64,000 nt of DNA from Rheinheimera sp. A13L (GTDB taxonomy: Bacteria > Pseudomonadota > Gammaproteobacteria > Enterobacterales > Alteromonadaceae). Below are positions 29,662-40,181 of this stretch, in pieces. Below the pieces are notes generated by a model. It searched no databases. It was not told where the DNA came from and was given only the letters and a program-made list of their open reading frames with translations. How positions within the stretch are numbered: position 1 is the first letter of the stretch; the number at the start of each line of letters is the position of its first letter. The translations under genes were made by a program, and so were the position numbers. The DNA is taken from the NCBI RefSeq assembly GCF_000217935.1, contig NZ_AFHI01000056.1, forward strand, positions 116,862-180,861, given 5' to 3'.

Positions 29662-30630
29662 ATGACCATCAAAACAGCTCGTATGGAACCAGGCGTCAAA
29701 TTACGGGATGCCGACAAAATGGCTCTGATCCCAGTCAAAGTATTGCCGACTGAACGTGAAGAATTGTTACGTAAACCTGACTGGTTAAAAATCAAATTAC
29801 CACGCAGCACAGACCGCATAGAACAAATCAAAGGCGCTATGCGTAAACATGGTTTGCACTCAGTGTGTGAAGAAGCCTCCTGTCCTAACCTGTCAGAATG
29901 TTTTAACCACGGCACTGCAACTTTTATGATTTTAGGTGCCATTTGCACCAGACGTTGCCCTTTCTGTGATGTAGCTCATGGCCGCCCTTTACCGCCAAGC
30001 GCAGAAGAGCCGGAAAAACTGGCTTTAACTATTAAAGACATGGCGTTGAAATACGTGGTGATCACTTCGGTAGACCGTGATGACTTACGTGATGGCGGTG
30101 CCCAACATTTTGCCGATTGTATCAGCTCTATTCGTCGTGAAAGCCCAGCCATCAAAATTGAAGTACTGGTACCAGATTTCCGTGGCCGTATGGATGCAGC
30201 TTTGGATATTCTGACGCAAACGCCACCAGACGTGTTTAACCACAACCTGGAAACAGCGCCACGTTTATACAAACTGGCACGTCCGGGCGCTGACTATAAA
30301 TGGTCATTGGAACTGCTGCGCCGTTATAAAGAAGCTCATCCTGAAGTGTCGACTAAGTCAGGCCTGATGGTAGGTTTGGGCGAAACTACAGAAGAAATTA
30401 TCGAAGTGATGCGGGACTTACGTCTTCACAATGTCGATATGCTGACCGTAGGCCAATACCTGCAGCCAAGCAAACACCATTTACCAGTGAAACGCTACGT
30501 ATCTCCGGATGAATTTGATGAGATCAAACGTATTGGTTACGAGCTCGGCTTTAAACATGTCGCCTCAGGCCCCTTCGTGAGATCCAGTTATCACGCCGAC
30601 CGCCAGGCAGCTGGTGAGGAAGTAAGCTAA
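29662..30630 (+). CDS. lipA: Lipoyl synthase
   Basis: A 322-residue radical-SAM enzyme that inserts two sulfurs into the octanoyl chain. Both clusters are visible: the auxiliary [12 protein letters not shown] set and the radical-[11 protein letters not shown] set. The start is either the ATG at 29662 or a GTG at 29653 that overlaps the lipB stop; I prefer ATG because the length then matches E. coli LipA (321). It forms an operon with lipB. Confidence 0.96.
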   Translation: MTIKTARMEPGVKLRDADKMALIPVKVLPTEREELLRKPDWLKIKLPRSTDRIEQIKGAMRKHGLHSVCEEASCPNLSECFNHGTATFMILGAICTRRCPFCDVAHGRPLPPSAEEPEKLALTIKDMALKYVVITSVDRDDLRDGGAQHFADCISSIRRESPAIKIEVLVPDFRGRMDAALDILTQTPPDVFNHNLETAPRLYKLARPGADYKWSLELLRRYKEAHPEVSTKSGLMVGLGETTEEIIEVMRDLRLHNVDMLTVGQYLQPSKHHLPVKRYVSPDEFDEIKRIGYELGFKHVASGPFVRSSYHADRQAAGEEVS

Positions 30631-30645
30631 TAACTAAGTGACTGT

Positions 30646-30671
30646 ACAGGCAGTTAAATTTAACTGCCTGT
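30646..30671 (+). terminator. 26-base perfect palindrome after lipA
   Basis: A perfect inverted repeat centred between 30658 and 30659 (arms ACAGGCAGTTAAA and complement), 15 bases after the lipA stop, followed by GCTGTCTTTT. It is probably the lipA terminator, although the T-run is delayed. Confidence 0.55.
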
Positions 30672-30728
30672 GCTGTCTTTTCATGCCGGAAACAACTATG
30701 CTCAACGCAAAGAACTAAAGGATTTGGT

Positions 30729-31082
30729 ATGGACAACAGACGTTTTAGCCGGGTGTTATTTTCCGGTCCTGTACAACTGAAAAATGCTGACACTCTCTAT
30801 ACAGGTCAGTTGCAGGATTTGTCGCTGAAAGGTGCTTTGTTACAGCTAGATGCAGCAACAACGTTGCAATCAGGCCAAAGCTTCCAACTGCAGTTTCAGT
30901 TAAACGAATCGGGAGTGGATTTGTTTATGGATGTGACTGTCGCTCATTTGAATGGCTCTTGTGTCGGTGTGCGCTGCGATAAAATTGATATCGACTCAGC
31001 CAGCCATTTACGCCGTTTGCTTGAGCTGAACTTAGGTGATGCAGATTTATTAAGCCGCGAGCTTACGGAGCTGTCGGAATAG
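30729..31082 (+). CDS. PilZ-domain protein (c-di-GMP-binding type)
   Basis: A 117-residue single-domain protein. The PilZ ligand motifs are both present: RRFSR at the N-terminus (RxxxR) and DLSLKGAL (D/NxSxxG) about 25 residues later. It probably binds cyclic di-GMP and signals to motility or surface functions; the partner is unknown. Its last 20 bases overlap tail-to-tail with the HExxH lipoprotein gene. Confidence 0.9.
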   Translation: MDNRRFSRVLFSGPVQLKNADTLYTGQLQDLSLKGALLQLDAATTLQSGQSFQLQFQLNESGVDLFMDVTVAHLNGSCVGVRCDKIDIDSASHLRRLLELNLGDADLLSRELTELSE

Positions 31083-32280
31083 CCGAAGCCTCTTGTAACA
31101 AGTGCTGCGCATCGGGATAACCTTGTTTAGCAGCCTGATCCATCAATAAACGCCAATGGTACCAATCCTGTTCTTGCCTGGCTAAATAAGCATAAAAATA
31201 CTGCACAGGCATAATCAATTCTGGCTGTGCCAACACCTTCTGCATCAGCTTAAAGTACAAGTCCGGCACTTGTGCTTCGTGTGAGCGCATAAAACTCATA
31301 GCTGTCACTGGTGCAAAAGCCTGTACGCCCGCATTGTCACAACTTTCCACTTTTTGTAACTGAATATCATGCCTTTGCAATTGCCAATGCTGCAGGTATA
31401 AATCCAACTGGGTTTTATCAGTCAGTAAATTAGGCCGGATTTTATCGCTGCGACACTCAGCTTGCGCCACTTCTGCACTTAAACTGTATTCATCGATAAA
31501 GCCCAGAATATGGGCAAACTCGTGTCTGAATACCTCAAAAGAGCTACTTTCAGCCAGCTGCACTATGCCATTGTTGTAATTGGCAGTGCCTTCACCTGCA
31601 ACCACCAGTAACTGACTAAATCCGCCCTTGGCCACATCAGGCGTCAATACCTGATAGTGACACTGAATTCGTTGTCCGGCCTGATAACTGCACTGTAAGT
31701 CAGTACTGTTTATACGTTTTTCAGGTAAAAAACAGACAGGTAAAGAGGAAAACTGAGGGTCCTGTTGCCACTGTTGTTGTAACAGCTGCAATTGACGACT
31801 ACCCGCTTTGGATTGCACTACAGGCTGTAAAGTTAAGCTACAGGAAGAATTTGAGTTTGATGCAAAGTAAGCCGGGCTCTGAGCATAATGCCAAATGCCA
31901 TAATCAGCGGCTAAATCAGCCTCTGCTGCGTTTACACTCTGTTGTTGCTGTAGATGGTGCTCAAGATAGCTTGCTGTCGCTAAAAAGCCATCCTGACGCT
32001 GTTTTAATGCAAGCAAAGCAGCAAGTTCATTGGTCAGCCCGGCATCCAGCGCTTTTTGATACCAGTTCAGTGCAGCAGGAAAGTCTCCCTGCTGTTGACG
32101 TTTTTTCGCCAGTAGTACAGCAGCAGCACCATGGCCTTGCTGTGCTTTATCCATCAACTGCTGTTCAGGCAAATGCTCCAGCGCAGGTTCACAGCCGGCT
32201 AAACTATAAAGTAACCAAAGCGTCAGCACATTTTTAAAAACAAAAAAGCCAGAAAACCGGCTTTTTTTTCTTAATCGCAT
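31063..32280 (-). CDS. Putative HExxH metallopeptidase lipoprotein with Sel1-like repeats
   Basis: A 405-residue protein from the ATG at 32280 (upstream in-frame positions overlap nlpI). The signal ends in LAGC (Cys30). A Sel1/TPR-like helical pair follows (~43-90: AAAVLLAKKRQQQGDFPAALNWYQKALDAG region), and another piece lies at the C-terminus (QAAKQGYPDAQHLLQEA). In the middle is H253-E-F-A-H257 followed by ILGFIDEY, a zinc-peptidase pattern resembling the M64 type HEFxHxxGxxDEY. Six or more cysteines suggest periplasmic disulfides. It follows nlpI after a seven-base gap, but a terminator lies within its first codons. The substrate is unknown. Confidence 0.75.
   Translation of the reverse strand: MRLRKKSRFSGFFVFKNVLTLWLLYSLAGCEPALEHLPEQQLMDKAQQGHGAAAVLLAKKRQQQGDFPAALNWYQKALDAGLTNELAALLALKQRQDGFLATASYLEHHLQQQQSVNAAEADLAADYGIWHYAQSPAYFASNSNSSCSLTLQPVVQSKAGSRQLQLLQQQWQQDPQFSSLPVCFLPEKRINSTDLQCSYQAGQRIQCHYQVLTPDVAKGGFSQLLVVAGEGTANYNNGIVQLAESSSFEVFRHEFAHILGFIDEYSLSAEVAQAECRSDKIRPNLLTDKTQLDLYLQHWQLQRHDIQLQKVESCDNAGVQAFAPVTAMSFMRSHEAQVPDLYFKLMQKVLAQPELIMPVQYFYAYLARQEQDWYHWRLLMDQAAKQGYPDAQHLLQEASAIPTAP
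32239..32270 (-). terminator. Terminator inside the first codons of the HExxH lipoprotein gene
   Basis: On the minus strand an A-run, GCC...GGC stem (plus-strand arms AAAAAAGCC and GGCTTTTTT) and a T-run make a bidirectional-looking terminator just after nlpI. It falls within codons 4-14 of the next gene, encoding its basic signal-peptide start. Confidence 0.6.
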
Positions 32281-32287
32281 CTGTCTG

Positions 32288-33205
32288 TTATTCAACAGGA
32301 AGTGCACTGGCATCTAAACCACGCAATCTGTTCATCTCAATACGGGCATAACGGTGTTCAACAAACTCATACACATTAGTCGCCAGTACTTTTTTATAGT
32401 AATCCAGCGCCTTAGTTGGGTTTTGTTGCTGATGCCATTTGGCCAGATAGAAATAAACTTCACATAAACGTTCAGCCAGTTGCTGTTGATCCGTATTCAG
32501 AGTGGAGGCAGCGTCCAGTAACTCTTGTTCTGAGATTTTCCCCAGATAAAAAGCCACTATCTTGCTGGCCCAATGCTCCGGATCTAATTTAGCCTGATTT
32601 AAAGCTAAACGCGCCTGAGCTTCAGGAACAGATAAATTGGCGTCAGCAAAGTACAACCACAATGAACGGTATGGATCTTCAGGTTTCGCCAGATAAAACT
32701 GCTCGAAGTCACCTACAGCCAAAGCAGTTTTACTGTCATACAGCAGAGCTATACCCCGATTTAAATAAGCATAGTCATAATCAGGTGCCAGCTCTAGAGC
32801 AGCATCAAAAGACTCATAAGCTTCGGTGTAGTTGCCCACTAACGTATGGTGAATACCAATAAAGTTATAGGCATCCGCCATATCGGGTTGTAACCGTAAT
32901 GCACGCAAAAAATCAAAACGGGCTAATGAACGTAGTCCGACACTGTCGTACATCACACCGCGGTCGTAAAACAATCGGGCGCGTTGTTCATCTGTGGTTT
33001 CGGCTTTGGTCAGCAGTTCAGAAATTCGCGCTATTGCGATTTCAGTGCGGTATGAAACAGCTACCGGTTCTGGTTCCAGTGGATTTTCCACCAGTACAGC
33101 CACTTCAGTTGAAGGTTTCTGGGCGCAAGCGCCCAGAGCCAGCAGTGCTGCAAGCAGCACTGCACTTTTGGTCAGGTCAGAGACCTTACTGAGCTTCAAC
33201 AGCAT
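32288..33205 (-). CDS. nlpI: Lipoprotein NlpI
   Basis: A 305-residue outer-membrane lipoprotein (lipobox LGAC, Cys27) built of TPR repeats, with [25 protein letters not shown] and [28 protein letters not shown] as clear units. NlpI is an adaptor for peptidoglycan hydrolases and Prc. I chose the ATG at 33205, which lies 20 bases inside the end of pnp. Its place right after pnp is the same as in E. coli. Confidence 0.95.
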   Translation of the reverse strand: MLLKLSKVSDLTKSAVLLAALLALGACAQKPSTEVAVLVENPLEPEPVAVSYRTEIAIARISELLTKAETTDEQRARLFYDRGVMYDSVGLRSLARFDFLRALRLQPDMADAYNFIGIHHTLVGNYTEAYESFDAALELAPDYDYAYLNRGIALLYDSKTALAVGDFEQFYLAKPEDPYRSLWLYFADANLSVPEAQARLALNQAKLDPEHWASKIVAFYLGKISEQELLDAASTLNTDQQQLAERLCEVYFYLAKWHQQQNPTKALDYYKKVLATNVYEFVEHRYARIEMNRLRGLDASALPVE

Positions 33206-35318
33206 CGGCAGACTCAACAGCTGCAGGTTTGTCCTGAGCTTCTTTAATGCTTAAACGCACACGACCCTGCTTGTCTACTTCCATTACTTTTACAGCAACT
33301 TTCTGACCAATGACTAAGTGGTCAGCTACATTGCTCACGCGCTCATCAGAGATTTGTGAAATGTGAACTAAACCGTCTTTGCCTGGCAGAACGTTAACGA
33401 AAGCACCGAAGTCAACAATACGTACTACTTCCCCCTGATACACTGCACCTACTTCGATTTCAGCTGTGATAGCTTCGATACGGTTGATAGCAATGTTGGC
33501 AGCTTGCGAGTTAGTCGCAGCAATTTTCACTGTACCGTCATCTTCGATTTCGATCGTAGTACCAGATTCTTCAGTGATCTGACGGATCACAGCACCACCT
33601 TTACCAATCACGTCACGGATTTTTTCCGGGTTGATTTTTAAAGTGTAGATACGTGGAGCATGTTCAGACAGCTCTTCACGGTGCGTGCTGATTGCCTGGT
33701 CCATCACGTTCAGAATGTGAATACGGGCAGCTTTGGCTTGTTTCAGAGCGATCTGCATGATTTCTCTGGTGATACCTTCGATTTTGATATCCATCTGCAG
33801 TGCAGTGATACCTTCAGTGGTACCAGCCACTTTAAAGTCCATGTCACCTAAGTGATCTTCATCACCTAAAATGTCAGAAAGAACAACGAAGTCGTTACCT
33901 TCTTTCACCAGACCCATAGCGATACCAGCTACTGATGCTTTGATGGGTACACCAGCATCCATCAGGGCTAATGAAGAACCACACACAGAAGCCATAGAGC
34001 TTGAACCGTTTGATTCAGTGATTTCAGAAACCATACGTACTGTATACGGGAAGTCATTGAAATCTGGCATTACAGCAGCTACACCACGTTTCGCTAAACG
34101 GCCATGACCGATTTCGCGACGTTTTGGTGAACCTACCATACCTGTCTCACCCACTGAGTACGGAGGGAAGTTGTAGTGGAACAGGAAGTTGTCAGTTTTT
34201 TCGCTCAGTAAATCATCTACTGTTTGCGCATCACGGGCAGTACCTAAAGTACAGGTTACTAAAGCCTGAGTTTCACCACGAGTGAACAAAGCTGAACCGT
34301 GTGTACGTGGTAATAAACCAGTCATTACACTTAAAGCACGGATCATTTCGTTGTCACGGCCATCAATACGTGGTTCGCCTTTGATGATGCGGCTACGGAC
34401 GATTTGGCTTTCCAGGTTATGGAAAATTTCGTTCGCTTCAGTTTCGTTAAAGCCTTCGCCTTCCGCTAATTCAGCTTTGATTTGAGCGAAGACTTCAGCT
34501 TTGATTGCGCCAATAGCTTCGTAACGTTTTGCTTTTTCAGTGATACGGTAAGCTTCGCCAACAGGAGCTGTTGCCAGTTCAGCAATTTTGCTGGTCACTG
34601 TGGCGTTTTTCACCGGAGCAACCCAGTTCCATACTGGTTTAGCTGCTTCAGCAGCAAATTCATTGATAGCGTTAATCACAGTTTGCATCTGGTCGTGACC
34701 AAATACGACTGCGCCTAACATCACTTCTTCTGACAATACGCCAGCTTCAGATTCAACCATCAATACAGCGTTCGCTGTACCTGCAACCACTAAGTCCAGT
34801 TTGCTGTCTTTTAATTCAGTTTCTGACGGGTTTAACACGTACTGGCTGTTTACATAACCAACACGAGCCGCACCTAATGGACCACTGAACGGGATACCAG
34901 AGATAGCCAAAGCAGCAGAAGTTGCGATGATAGAGATAATGTCCGGCTGAATTTCAGGTTGTACTGAAACTACAGTGGCAATAACCTGAACTTCGTTCGT
35001 GAAGCCTTCAGGGAATAATGGACGAATTGGACGGTCGATTAAACGAGAAGTTAAAGTCTCGCCTTCTGACGGACGGCCTTCACGTTTGAAGAAACCACCA
35101 GGGATGCGGCCTGCCGCATAAGTTTTTTCCTGATAGTTCACAGTCAGAGGGAAAAAGTCCTGACCTGGTTTTGGTTGTTTTTTAGCGACCACTGTGACTA
35201 ACACAGAGGTATCACCCATGCTTGCAAGTACAGCCGCGTCAGCTTGACGGGCGATAACGCCGGTTTCCAGAGTGATAGTGTGTTGGCCAAACTGGAATGA
35301 TTTTACGATGGGGTTCAC
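33186..35318 (-). CDS. pnp: Polyribonucleotide nucleotidyltransferase
   Basis: A 710-residue 3'-5' phosphorolytic exoribonuclease, with two RNase PH domains, an intervening helical domain, then KH ([15 protein letters not shown], ~560) and S1 (~620-690) RNA-binding domains. The start is GTG (complement of 35316-35318) with AAGGA upstream. A 300-base leader separates it from rpsO; in E. coli the pnp leader is cut by RNase III for autocontrol, but the hairpin here is not obviously the same. Confidence 0.97.
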   Translation of the reverse strand: MNPIVKSFQFGQHTITLETGVIARQADAAVLASMGDTSVLVTVVAKKQPKPGQDFFPLTVNYQEKTYAAGRIPGGFFKREGRPSEGETLTSRLIDRPIRPLFPEGFTNEVQVIATVVSVQPEIQPDIISIIATSAALAISGIPFSGPLGAARVGYVNSQYVLNPSETELKDSKLDLVVAGTANAVLMVESEAGVLSEEVMLGAVVFGHDQMQTVINAINEFAAEAAKPVWNWVAPVKNATVTSKIAELATAPVGEAYRITEKAKRYEAIGAIKAEVFAQIKAELAEGEGFNETEANEIFHNLESQIVRSRIIKGEPRIDGRDNEMIRALSVMTGLLPRTHGSALFTRGETQALVTCTLGTARDAQTVDDLLSEKTDNFLFHYNFPPYSVGETGMVGSPKRREIGHGRLAKRGVAAVMPDFNDFPYTVRMVSEITESNGSSSMASVCGSSLALMDAGVPIKASVAGIAMGLVKEGNDFVVLSDILGDEDHLGDMDFKVAGTTEGITALQMDIKIEGITREIMQIALKQAKAARIHILNVMDQAISTHREELSEHAPRIYTLKINPEKIRDVIGKGGAVIRQITEESGTTIEIEDDGTVKIAATNSQAANIAINRIEAITAEIEVGAVYQGEVVRIVDFGAFVNVLPGKDGLVHISQISDERVSNVADHLVIGQKVAVKVMEVDKQGRVRLSIKEAQDKPAAVESADAVEAQ

Positions 35319-35523
35319 TGATTATTTCCTTTCTATTTTTCGCGTTTTTTCGCGGAGTCTTTTGGTCTGTTTTTCGCGGCACAGTATAGCCTGTTACAAG
35401 GCTGAAAAGATAGCTGGCACCAGAGTCGCAGGGTATAAAATTTAAGCATGTCCGGGCGGTAAGAACATCATGAAGGCATTAAGTTGCATTGGTATGAATT
35501 TTTTCTAAGTTTTAAAGGATAAC

Positions 35524-35597
35524 AAAAAGGTCAGGAACCTTTTTGAACAACGCGGCAGCGTTGGCCCGACAGGGCATTTTGCAGGATAGCAAAATGT
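35524..35597 (+). repeat. Single copy of the three-hairpin repeat in the rpsO-pnp gap
   Basis: Three consecutive hairpins: AAAAAGGT/ACCTTTTT (35524-35544), AACGC/GCGTT (35549-35562) and CATTTTGC/GCAAAATG (35575-35596). The third hairpin and the linkers match the tandem array at 58272-58514, while the first two have other bases but keep pairing. The repeat abuts the A-tract of the rpsO terminator. It is the main content of the 324-base pnp-rpsO gap; the rest (35319-35520) is AT-rich pnp leader in which I see no gene. Confidence 0.8.
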
Positions 35598-35626
35598 AAA
35601 AAAGCCAGTCGAGGACTGGCTTTTTC
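35597..35626 (-). terminator. Terminator of rpsO
   Basis: Plus-strand arms AGCCAGTC (35603-35610) and GACTGGCT (35614-35621) with a three-base loop. On the minus strand the stem is followed by six T. Confidence 0.92.
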
Positions 35627-35642
35627 AGGCATAAGCTGCGAA

Positions 35643-35912
35643 TTAACGACGCAGACCTAAACGCTCGATCAGAGTAGCGTAACGCTGACCGTCTTTGCCT
35701 TTTAAGTAATCTAATAATTTACGACGTTGGCTAACCATACGTAACAGGCCACGACGTGAGTGGTGGTCGTGCTTGTGGTCAGCAAAGTGCGGTTGTAACT
35801 TAGCAATAGTTGCAGTTAATAATGCAACTTGTACTTCTGGTGAACCGGTATCGCCTTGTTTAACAGCGAAATCTGCTAAGATTTGCGCTTTTTCAGCTGT
35901 AGTTAGTGACAT
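35643..35912 (-). CDS. rpsO: 30S ribosomal protein S15
   Basis: An 89-residue ribosomal protein starting [10 protein letters not shown] at 35912 with GGAG upstream. An in-frame extension to 36002 has no family character. S15 binds 16S rRNA early in assembly; the [25 protein letters not shown] region is the RNA-contact signature. In E. coli S15 represses its own translation through the leader. Confidence 0.98.
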   Translation of the reverse strand: MSLTTAEKAQILADFAVKQGDTGSPEVQVALLTATIAKLQPHFADHKHDHHSRRGLLRMVSQRRKLLDYLKGKDGQRYATLIERLGLRR

Positions 35913-36017
35913 AGAGCCTCCAATAGAGAGATATGTTGTGCCGGCCACTAATCCAGCAACAACGAAAATGAGCGCGCATTCTATGCGCTTTTTACCCAAC
36001 AAACAAGTAGTAAAATA

Positions 36018-36956
36018 TTAGATTGGGGTTTGCCAGGCACTGGTGTTCAGTAAACGTCTTACCGACAATACGCCGGTATCTAACGAAGCCACACCAATAA
36101 ACTGCTGTTCTGGGCCATAGAGCTTAATAGCATCTGCAGATCCAGTGCCTAAATCAGCCAGTTCAGATTCAGTTAGCAACACAGTTTGACCATGCACCAA
36201 ACGTTTTTGCTGCATTTCAGTGAGCTTGAGCTCTGGCAAACCCGTTAAGGCTAAATCCATCGGCAACAATAAAGCGTCTAAGCCAGCCCAGTCCTGCTTG
36301 TCATTAAAAGGCACCAACTGTTCCTGCGTCAGCATTTGCGCTGCATCAAAAGGACCGACATGAATACGACGTAAAGCGCTGACATAAGCACCAGAACCTA
36401 AAGCCTCACCTAAATCGTCGATTAAAGTACGGATATAAGTGCCTTTGCTGCAATGCACCAAAAAGCTGGCGTATTCGCCGTCAAACTGCTGCAACTCGAA
36501 GCGGAAGATAGTGATAGGCCGGGCTTCACGTGGCACTTCAATACCCTGACGGGCATATTTGTACAGCGGCTGCCCCTGATACTTCAAAGCCGAAAACATA
36601 GTCGGAATTTGCATCTGAGGGCCACGGAACTGCTGCATCATCTGCTCAAGCCTGGCTTGATCAAATGCCACAGGCTTACGGCTGATGATTTCACCTGCAG
36701 CGTCGCTGGTGTCAGTACGTAAACCAAAATGGGCAGTTACCAGATAAGTTTTGTCTGTGTCTAATAAGAACTGACAAAACTTAGTGGCTTCACCAAAACA
36801 GATGGGCAATAAGCCACTGGCCAGCGGGTCTAAAGCACCGGTATGGCCAGCTTTTTCAGCCTGATACAACCAACGCACCCGCTGCAAAATACCATTGCTG
36901 GAAATTTCTAACGGCTTATCAAGTAACAGAATGCCGTGGACAGCACGACGCCCCAT
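36018..36956 (-). CDS. truB: tRNA pseudouridine-55 synthase
   Basis: A 312-residue enzyme making pseudouridine 55 in the T-loop of tRNA. The catalytic Asp lies in GHTGALDPLASGLLPICFGEATK. The C-terminal PUA-like part follows. The start overlaps the rbfA stop (TAATG), as is usual. Confidence 0.97.
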   Translation of the reverse strand: MGRRAVHGILLLDKPLEISSNGILQRVRWLYQAEKAGHTGALDPLASGLLPICFGEATKFCQFLLDTDKTYLVTAHFGLRTDTSDAAGEIISRKPVAFDQARLEQMMQQFRGPQMQIPTMFSALKYQGQPLYKYARQGIEVPREARPITIFRFELQQFDGEYASFLVHCSKGTYIRTLIDDLGEALGSGAYVSALRRIHVGPFDAAQMLTQEQLVPFNDKQDWAGLDALLLPMDLALTGLPELKLTEMQQKRLVHGQTVLLTESELADLGTGSADAIKLYGPEQQFIGVASLDTGVLSVRRLLNTSAWQTPI

Positions 36957-37384
36957 TACTCGTCCTCGTCCTGGTCGACTTTAGGTTTACGCTCTGGTTC
37001 CTGGCCTGCATCAATACGACGCTTCTCGTCTTCACGGCGTACCTGTTCAACCAGATTCGCCATACGAATGCCCTGATCCAGAGACTGGTCAAAGTAGAAA
37101 CGTATAGTTGGCACAATACGGGCCTGAATACGCTTGGCAATCAGACTGCGGACATAACCACAGGCGTCATTTAAAATATCCAGGTTTGCTTTTACTTTGT
37201 CAGCTTCTAAGCCTAAAAAAGTAACAAAAATTTTGGCGTGTGATAAGTCACGCGATACATCCACATCAGACACTGTAATCATAGTGTGTAAGCGTGGGTC
37301 TTTGATTTCACGTTGTAAAATCACTGCGATTTCCTGCTGCATTTGCTGCGACAGACGGTCTACCCGGGTAAATTCTTTAGCCAT
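36956..37384 (-). CDS. rbfA: 30S ribosome-binding factor A
   Basis: A 142-residue ribosome maturation factor with a KH-like fold, starting MAKEFTRVDRLSQQ at 37384; the five codons before are not family-like. It has IKDPRLHTMITVSDVDVSRDL and the FYFDQSLDQGIRM strand. The charged C-terminal tail (EPERKPKVDQDEDE) is typical. Confidence 0.96.
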   Translation of the reverse strand: MAKEFTRVDRLSQQMQQEIAVILQREIKDPRLHTMITVSDVDVSRDLSHAKIFVTFLGLEADKVKANLDILNDACGYVRSLIAKRIQARIVPTIRFYFDQSLDQGIRMANLVEQVRREDEKRRIDAGQEPERKPKVDQDEDE

Positions 37385-37473
37385 AACTCTTTCCAACACA
37401 TTTGAGCAGAAAGAAACAGGGGCCTAAGCCCCTGCCGATCTCTGTATCTATAATCTAAAAGCGCAGATGGTGG

Positions 37474-40155
37474 TTATAAAGTACGTTCAACCTGAACTAC
37501 TTCAAACACTTCAATCTGGTCGCCTTCACGCACGTCGTTGTAGTTCTTCACGCCGATACCACACTCGAAGCCGTTGCGTACTTCGGATACGTCGTCTTTC
37601 ACACGACGCAAGGACTCCAGTTCACCTTCGTAAATAACTACGTTGTCACGCAGTACACGAATTGGTGCGTTACGTTTAATAACACCTTCGGTCACCATAC
37701 AACCTGCGATAGCACCAAACTTCGGCGAGCGGAACACGGCACGAACCTGAGCCAGACCAATGATCTGCTGTTTAAACTCAGGCGCTAACATACCTGTCAT
37801 GGCTGCACGTACTTCGTCTAACAGTTCATAAATGATGCTGTAGTAACGTAAGTCCAGATTCTCATCTTCGATGATCTTACGGGCAGTACCTTCGGCACGC
37901 ACGTTGAAACCGATAACGATAGCTGAAGAAGCTGCTGCCAGCGTAGCGTCAGTTTCAGTAATACCACCCACACCACTACCGATGATTTTGATTTTCACTT
38001 CATCAGTCGACAGTCGGCTCAGTGATTCACTGATGGCTTCCACAGAACCTTGTACGTCTGCTTTCAGAACTATGTTCAGTTCTGACACATCGCCTTCGGC
38101 CAGGTTCGCAAACATGTTTTCCAGCTTAGACTTCTGCTGACGTGCCAGTTTGACGTCACGGAATTTACCCTGACGATACAAAGCAACTTCACGGGCTTTA
38201 CGCTCGTCTTTCACCACAGTGACTTCATCACCAGCCTGAGGCACACCAGACAGACCTAAGATCTCAACCGGAATGGATGGGCCAGCAACTTTGATTTCTT
38301 TACCGTTTTCATCGCGCATTGCACGAACACGGCCATATTCGAAACCACAAAGTACGATTTCGCCTTGTTGCAGTGTACCTTCCTGTACAAGGATGGAAGC
38401 AACAGGACCACGGCCTTTATCAAGACGGGATTCAATCACCACACCACGGGCCAGACCTTTTCTTACTGCTTTTAATTCAAGCAGTTCAGCCTGGTTCAGA
38501 ATGGCTTCCAGCAGGTCGTCGATACCCATACCGGTTTTTGCAGAGATAGGCACGAACTGAGTATCACCGCCCCACTCTTCAGAAATAACACCAAACTGAG
38601 ATAATTCGTTACGAACACGATCCGGATCTGCATCCGGTTTATCCATCTTGTTGACAGCAACAACCAGAGGCACACCAGCAGCTTTAGCATGCTGAATAGC
38701 TTCTTTGGTTTGTGGCATCACGCCATCGTCTGCTGCAACCACCAGAATAACGATATCTGTCGCTTTAGCACCACGGGCACGCATTGAAGTAAAGGCTGCG
38801 TGACCAGGGGTATCAAGGAAAGTCACCATACCGCGTTCTGTTTCTACATGGTAAGCACCTATATGCTGAGTAATACCACCGGCTTCACCAGCTGCTACTT
38901 TTGCTTTACGGATGTAATCCAGTGTAGAGGTTTTACCATGGTCAACGTGACCCATAACAGTAACAACCGGAGCACGAGGCTCTAACTCGCCTTCACCCTG
39001 ACGGTCAGACATGACTGCTTCTTCCAGCTCGTTTTCTTTGGTCAGAGTGAACTTGTGGCCCATCTCTTCACACACGATAGCTGCAGTTTCCTGATCAATG
39101 ACCTGGTTAATGGTTGCCATAGCACCCATTTTCATCATGACCTTGATCACTTCAGAAGCTTTAACGGCCATCTTCGAAGCTAATTCAGCCACTGTGATGG
39201 TTTCGCCAATTTTGACTTCACGTTCTACCGGCTGAGCTGGCTTGTTAAAACCATGCTGCATGCTGACAGGCGTTTTCTTTTTCTTGTGACGATTAGCGCG
39301 GTTAAAGGCGTCTTTATCATCAGCATCATCTTTTTTCTTAGCTTTGCCAGCAGGAGCTTTTTTCGTTGTACGACGGCCACCACGTTCTTCACGGGCGTCC
39401 ACTTCGTCTTCAGCGGCCTTAGCATAAACATTACTGGTTAAGTGATAATCAGCGTCTTCTGCTGCTGGTTTAGTCTCTTCTTTAGCCCAACGCTCAGCAT
39501 TTTCTTCCGCTAAACGACGTGCAGCTTCAGCTTGTTGTAAAGCTTCGGCTTCCAGCTTACGTAACTGCTCAGCTTCCTGTTGTGCTTTGATGCGCTCAGC
39601 TTCAGCCTTAGCTTCTTCTTTCGCTGCACGACGAGCCGCTTCTTCCGGATCATCTTTCATTAACTGGGCATGTTTAGCTTCGTCACGTTTTTTCTGTTCA
39701 GCAGCTTTACGGTCAGCTTCTTCTTTCGCTTTACGATTGGCTTCTTCTTTTACTTTTTGCTCAGCAGCTAAACGCTCATGTTCACGTTTTGCAGCTTCTG
39801 CTGCTTGTTCTGCAGCAATACGCTCTTCTTCAGCCAGCTTTGCAGCTTCTTCGCCTGAAGGACGTTTAACAAAAGTTTTTTGCTTGCGCACTTCAACCTG
39901 AATTTCACGGTTGCGACCAGCGCCACCGGCCACACTCAGGGTGGTTTTTTCTTTACGTACTAACGTCAGTTTGGACGGTTCAGCTGGCTGACCGCCGTGG
40001 GCACGGCTTAAGTGATCCAAAAGAGTTTTTTTCTCTTCTTCATTGACCATTTGGCCGACTTGTTTTGTTATGCCTGCATCCGCAAACTGTTGGATTATAC
40101 GATCAACAGTCGTATTGACGTCACTGGCCAGTTTTTCTATGGTTACATCTGCCAT
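37474..40155 (-). CDS. infB: Translation initiation factor IF-2
   Basis: An 893-residue GTPase that brings initiator tRNA to the 30S subunit. The N-terminal ~380 residues are low-complexity, Ala/Glu/Lys-rich helix after a short IF2 assembly-site domain. The G domain has GHVDHGKT (G1), DTPGHAAF (G3) and NKMDKP (G4), then domains II-IV. Length is as in E. coli (890). It lies 26 bases after nusA, in the same operon. The biased composition of the N-terminal part creates long open frames in other phases that are not genes. Confidence 0.98.
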   Translation of the reverse strand: MADVTIEKLASDVNTTVDRIIQQFADAGITKQVGQMVNEEEKKTLLDHLSRAHGGQPAEPSKLTLVRKEKTTLSVAGGAGRNREIQVEVRKQKTFVKRPSGEEAAKLAEEERIAAEQAAEAAKREHERLAAEQKVKEEANRKAKEEADRKAAEQKKRDEAKHAQLMKDDPEEAARRAAKEEAKAEAERIKAQQEAEQLRKLEAEALQQAEAARRLAEENAERWAKEETKPAAEDADYHLTSNVYAKAAEDEVDAREERGGRRTTKKAPAGKAKKKDDADDKDAFNRANRHKKKKTPVSMQHGFNKPAQPVEREVKIGETITVAELASKMAVKASEVIKVMMKMGAMATINQVIDQETAAIVCEEMGHKFTLTKENELEEAVMSDRQGEGELEPRAPVVTVMGHVDHGKTSTLDYIRKAKVAAGEAGGITQHIGAYHVETERGMVTFLDTPGHAAFTSMRARGAKATDIVILVVAADDGVMPQTKEAIQHAKAAGVPLVVAVNKMDKPDADPDRVRNELSQFGVISEEWGGDTQFVPISAKTGMGIDDLLEAILNQAELLELKAVRKGLARGVVIESRLDKGRGPVASILVQEGTLQQGEIVLCGFEYGRVRAMRDENGKEIKVAGPSIPVEILGLSGVPQAGDEVTVVKDERKAREVALYRQGKFRDVKLARQQKSKLENMFANLAEGDVSELNIVLKADVQGSVEAISESLSRLSTDEVKIKIIGSGVGGITETDATLAAASSAIVIGFNVRAEGTARKIIEDENLDLRYYSIIYELLDEVRAAMTGMLAPEFKQQIIGLAQVRAVFRSPKFGAIAGCMVTEGVIKRNAPIRVLRDNVVIYEGELESLRRVKDDVSEVRNGFECGIGVKNYNDVREGDQIEVFEVVQVERTL

Positions 40156-40181
40156 GTCAGTTTTTACCTCCGTTGACCCAC

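Noticed and set aside
35913..36002. N-terminal extension of S15
   Set aside because: S15 is 89 residues in the family and the internal ATG has a good ribosome site; the extra 30 residues are hydrophobic leader translation.
39587..39901. Long Ser/Ala-rich plus-strand frame opposite infB
   Set aside because: It is the antisense shadow of the Ala/Glu/Lys-rich N-terminal part of IF-2.
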